Positions 61,801 to 64,000 of a stretch of 64,000 nucleotides of DNA are shown here, piece by piece (position 1 is the first letter of the stretch; every line of letters starts with the position of its first letter). This stretch comes from Theileria orientalis strain Shintoku (Eukaryota > Apicomplexa > Aconoidasida > Piroplasmida > Theileriidae): the NCBI RefSeq assembly GCF_000740895.1, contig NC_025261.1, forward strand, positions 2,152,980-2,216,979. Reading direction: 5' to 3'. The position numbers were made by a program, and so were the translations under genes. The notes below the pieces were generated by a model, which worked only from the letters and a program-made list of their open reading frames with translations, was not told the origin of the DNA and made no database searches.

Positions 61801-62501
61801 CCCCCTACTTTTTTCTCTAACTATTCCTAGTAAACGTGGCCACAAATGCCCTTTTACATGTCCTATTTTCGTTTTTCCAGGCCCCGTTATTTGATGTTCG
61901 CCATGTCGTATTTTACTACTTGTTCTAGTGGCCACCGTACCGTAGTAATCGGTGCCCTGGTGATGACCTTACTTATATTGTAACTTGCCTACCCGTCTCC
62001 TTACCCTAGTAGTCAGTGTCATAGTGTTACCGTTTCTCTATTGTAACTGCCCTGGTGTTACCCTGTCCCTAGTAGTCGGTGCCCTGCCGTCCAGCTTACC
62101 CTAGTAGCCAGTTCTATAGTGCCACCGGGTAGGCCATAAGCCACCTCCGTGCCCATCCATACCCAGTACTACCCTGCCACAACCAGTGTTATGGCCTGGT
62201 GGCACCTTATCAGCTACCACCGACCCTCGTCGCCTCTTCAGTCACCTTTGTAGACCCTGTTGCCACCAGCACAGGCTTCCATGTTTATCAACGTCCATAA
62301 TTTTTATCAATTCTTATCAATGTTTGTCAACATCAACGTTTATCATTGCTTGTCAACGCCTATCAACCATCAACGTCTATCAATTCTTATCAACGTTTGT
62401 CAATTCTTAACAACGTTTATAAATTGCCCTTAAACGTTCAATAATTGTTGTTCAACTGCCCATTTGCCATTGTCAACAACAGTCAGTCTGCCACCGTATC
62501 A

Positions 62502-62573
62502 GCTGGGTCATGATAGCTCTGGCTAAGTCATGATAGCTCTGGCTAAGTCATGATAGCTCTGGCTGGGTCATGG
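62502..62573. repeat. 20-bp tandem repeat, about 3.6 copies
   Basis: Unit GCTAAGTCATGATAGCTCTG, with GCTGGG in place of GCTAAG in the first and last copies. Confidence 0.85.
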
Positions 62574-63195
62574 TCGATATCCTAAAGTTTATTGTCAATA
62601 TCAGCTTGTTAATGTCATTGAACAGCTCCGTTATGTCCACAATAACCGTAACTTAATCCACTAAGTCCCTTGTTATGTTTATACACCCTGGCCATCTCTT
62701 ACCCTCGTGTATATACAGGGTCGACCAGCTACTCGCCACCTCCATATATATACAAGGGGTATGTCATGTCACATGGCCGCCTGGCACCCTGATGTATATG
62801 CCACCGGGTACCCAGGGTGTGTCAGGGCCATGTTGTCACCTCGTATATACGGGTGAGTGGTCATGGCACCTGGTAGCCAGGGTGTGTCACAGGGCCATGC
62901 GTGTTATGGGCATGCCAGACCGTAACTACACATGCCTGAGTCGAACTAAACATGCCGGACCCCAGCCAAGGGAGTCGTTGGTGAGTGTGATTATAATATG
63001 AGTGTGAGTTGATTTATGTTGATGATTTATGTGAGCGAGGGAGATGTGGGTGATGGAGTGGGTATCACTGCCACTCAGATATCATTGTAACAGTGTACCT
63101 TCTACCCTGATAAGGTACCTTTAACAGACACAACGTTCAGTTATCATTGTAACAGTGTACCTACCACCCTGGTACGGCACTTACAAGGTACCTAC

Positions 63196-63382
63196 TACCC
63201 TGTTATCAGTCCATCAAGGTACCTACTACCCTCATAAGGTACCGTCAACACACATAACTTTTACCAAGGGCATTGACACGGCACTGATAGCACACATAGG
63301 GCACTGGTACTACACAGACATGGTAGCTATTACCCTGTTATCAGTCCATCAAGGTACCTACGACCCTCATAAGGTACCGTCA
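63196..63382. repeat. 52-bp direct repeat pair rich in GGTACC
   Basis: Copies at 63196-63247 and 63331-63382 differ by one base. GGTACC palindromes recur from about 63110 to 63380. Confidence 0.75.
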
Positions 63383-63783
63383 CCATGTGCAAGGGTTGTA
63401 TATCATGCCGACAGCACCCATAACCTTCAGATATCATGTCGACAGGGTACAAAACACCATGATACGACACTGACATTACCTGTAAGGCGCTGCTACGGTA
63501 CCGACACGTCACACATCTTTCTCCAACCATGCCCAAACCTTACCAAACACTCTGGTATCATAGCAACAGGGTACATAACACACCGATACCATTATAACAG
63601 AATACATAACACACCGATAGCAAGACAACATCACCCATAAGGTTCTGATTCCATGGCTAATACCTTACCAAACACTCTGATAACATGCCCAAACCTTACC
63701 AAACACCCTGATACCATACCGAATAGACACATAACCATAGCCAACGAGCCGATATCACTCGAACAACCTGACACATGACCTCT

Positions 63784-64000
63784 AGGGCTTTTTTAGGGTT
63801 TAGGGTTTAGGGTTTAGGGTTTAGGGTTTAGGGTTTTAGGGTTTAGGGTTTAGGGTTTTAGGGTTTAGGGTTTAGGGTTTAGGGTTTAGGGTTTTAGGGT
63901 TTTGGTTTTAGGGTTTAGGTTTTAGGGTTTAGGGTTTTAGGGTTTAGGGTTTAGGGTTTTTAGGGTTTAGGGTTTAGGGTTTAGGGTTTAGGGTTTAGGG
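63784..64000 (+). repeat. Telomere repeats, TTTAGGG / TTTTAGGG
   Basis: About 217 bp of G-strand repeats running to the window end, mostly TTTAGGG with interspersed TTTTAGGG and a few variants (for example TTTTGG and TTTAGG near 63900). The G-rich strand reads 5' to 3' towards 64000, so this is the right-hand chromosome end. This telomere type is used by Theileria. Confidence 0.97.

Larger units (their letters stand above)
61188..63783. other. Non-coding subtelomeric DNA
   Basis: 2.6 kb between the last gene and the telomere. It is a patchwork of tandem and degenerate repeats (see 61649-61800, 62502-62573, 63196-63382; also a loose TCAACGTTTATCAAT-type array near 62280-62440). All ORFs here are repeat-driven. 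Confidence 0.7.

Noticed and set aside
61688..61894. Plus-strand frame with TTLTLGSTMATA repeats
   Set aside because: Entirely produced by the 36-bp tandem repeat, which is open in several frames on both strands.
61649..63400. CRISPR-like array
   Set aside because: The repeats are adjacent tandem units without unique spacers, in a eukaryotic subtelomere.
63155..63640. 161-codon plus-strand frame next to the telomere
   Set aside because: Lies in GGTACC-type repeats, has no start context or landmarks, and the translation is repeat-driven.

Overview
The window is the right-hand end of a piroplasm (Theileria-type apicomplexan) chromosome. The evidence is the run of TTTAGGG/TTTTAGGG telomere repeats that closes the sequence at 64000, several secreted proteins with repeated FAINT (DUF529)-like units, a family of large ABC transporters near the telomere, and dense housekeeping genes broken by very short GT-AG introns, most often 29-31 nt. 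The G/C-ending codons of the housekeeping genes suggest the Theileria orientalis group rather than T. parva or T. annulata. That species assignment is inference from composition and was not tested.

Layout. 1-5990: the end of a very large helicase-like DUF3638-type protein. 6324-14495: an island of families usually found near telomeres (FAINT protein, ABC transporter copy A, and a secreted protein with a possible apicoplast leader). 14623-27654: conserved core genes, namely an aldo-keto reductase, an ENT-like nucleoside transporter, an FCP1-type CTD phosphatase, protein phosphatase 5, a TXNDC9/PLP3-type phosducin-like protein, a small unknown protein, a Ran-binding-domain protein and ribosomal protein S8. 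28107-33400: two FAINT-repeat secreted proteins. 35126-37158: Bud13 splicing factor and a small secreted protein. 38929-48617: tandem ABC transporter copies B and C. 48986-59874: four FAINT-family genes, all on the minus strand. 60675-61187: a small two-exon secreted protein, the last gene I can support. 61188-63783: non-coding subtelomeric DNA with several tandem repeats. 63784-64000: telomere.

I rebuilt exons for the intron-containing genes from GT-AG sites and reading-frame continuity. Every spliced model was checked to be a multiple of three, and several were checked for agreement with family sequence. Four gene starts were moved downstream from non-ATG codons to the first in-frame ATG.

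The most striking feature is the ABC family. The three copies are mosaics: tracts of hundreds of bases are identical between different pairs of copies, and separated by strongly diverged membrane segments. In copy C the shared tracts also differ in codon style from the private segments. This is the pattern of repeated segmental gene conversion with changing partners. A similar composition switch runs through one FAINT gene. Two FAINT-family genes near the telomere share a GFPxGWH motif and each has the same 132-bp repeat downstream of its stop codon.
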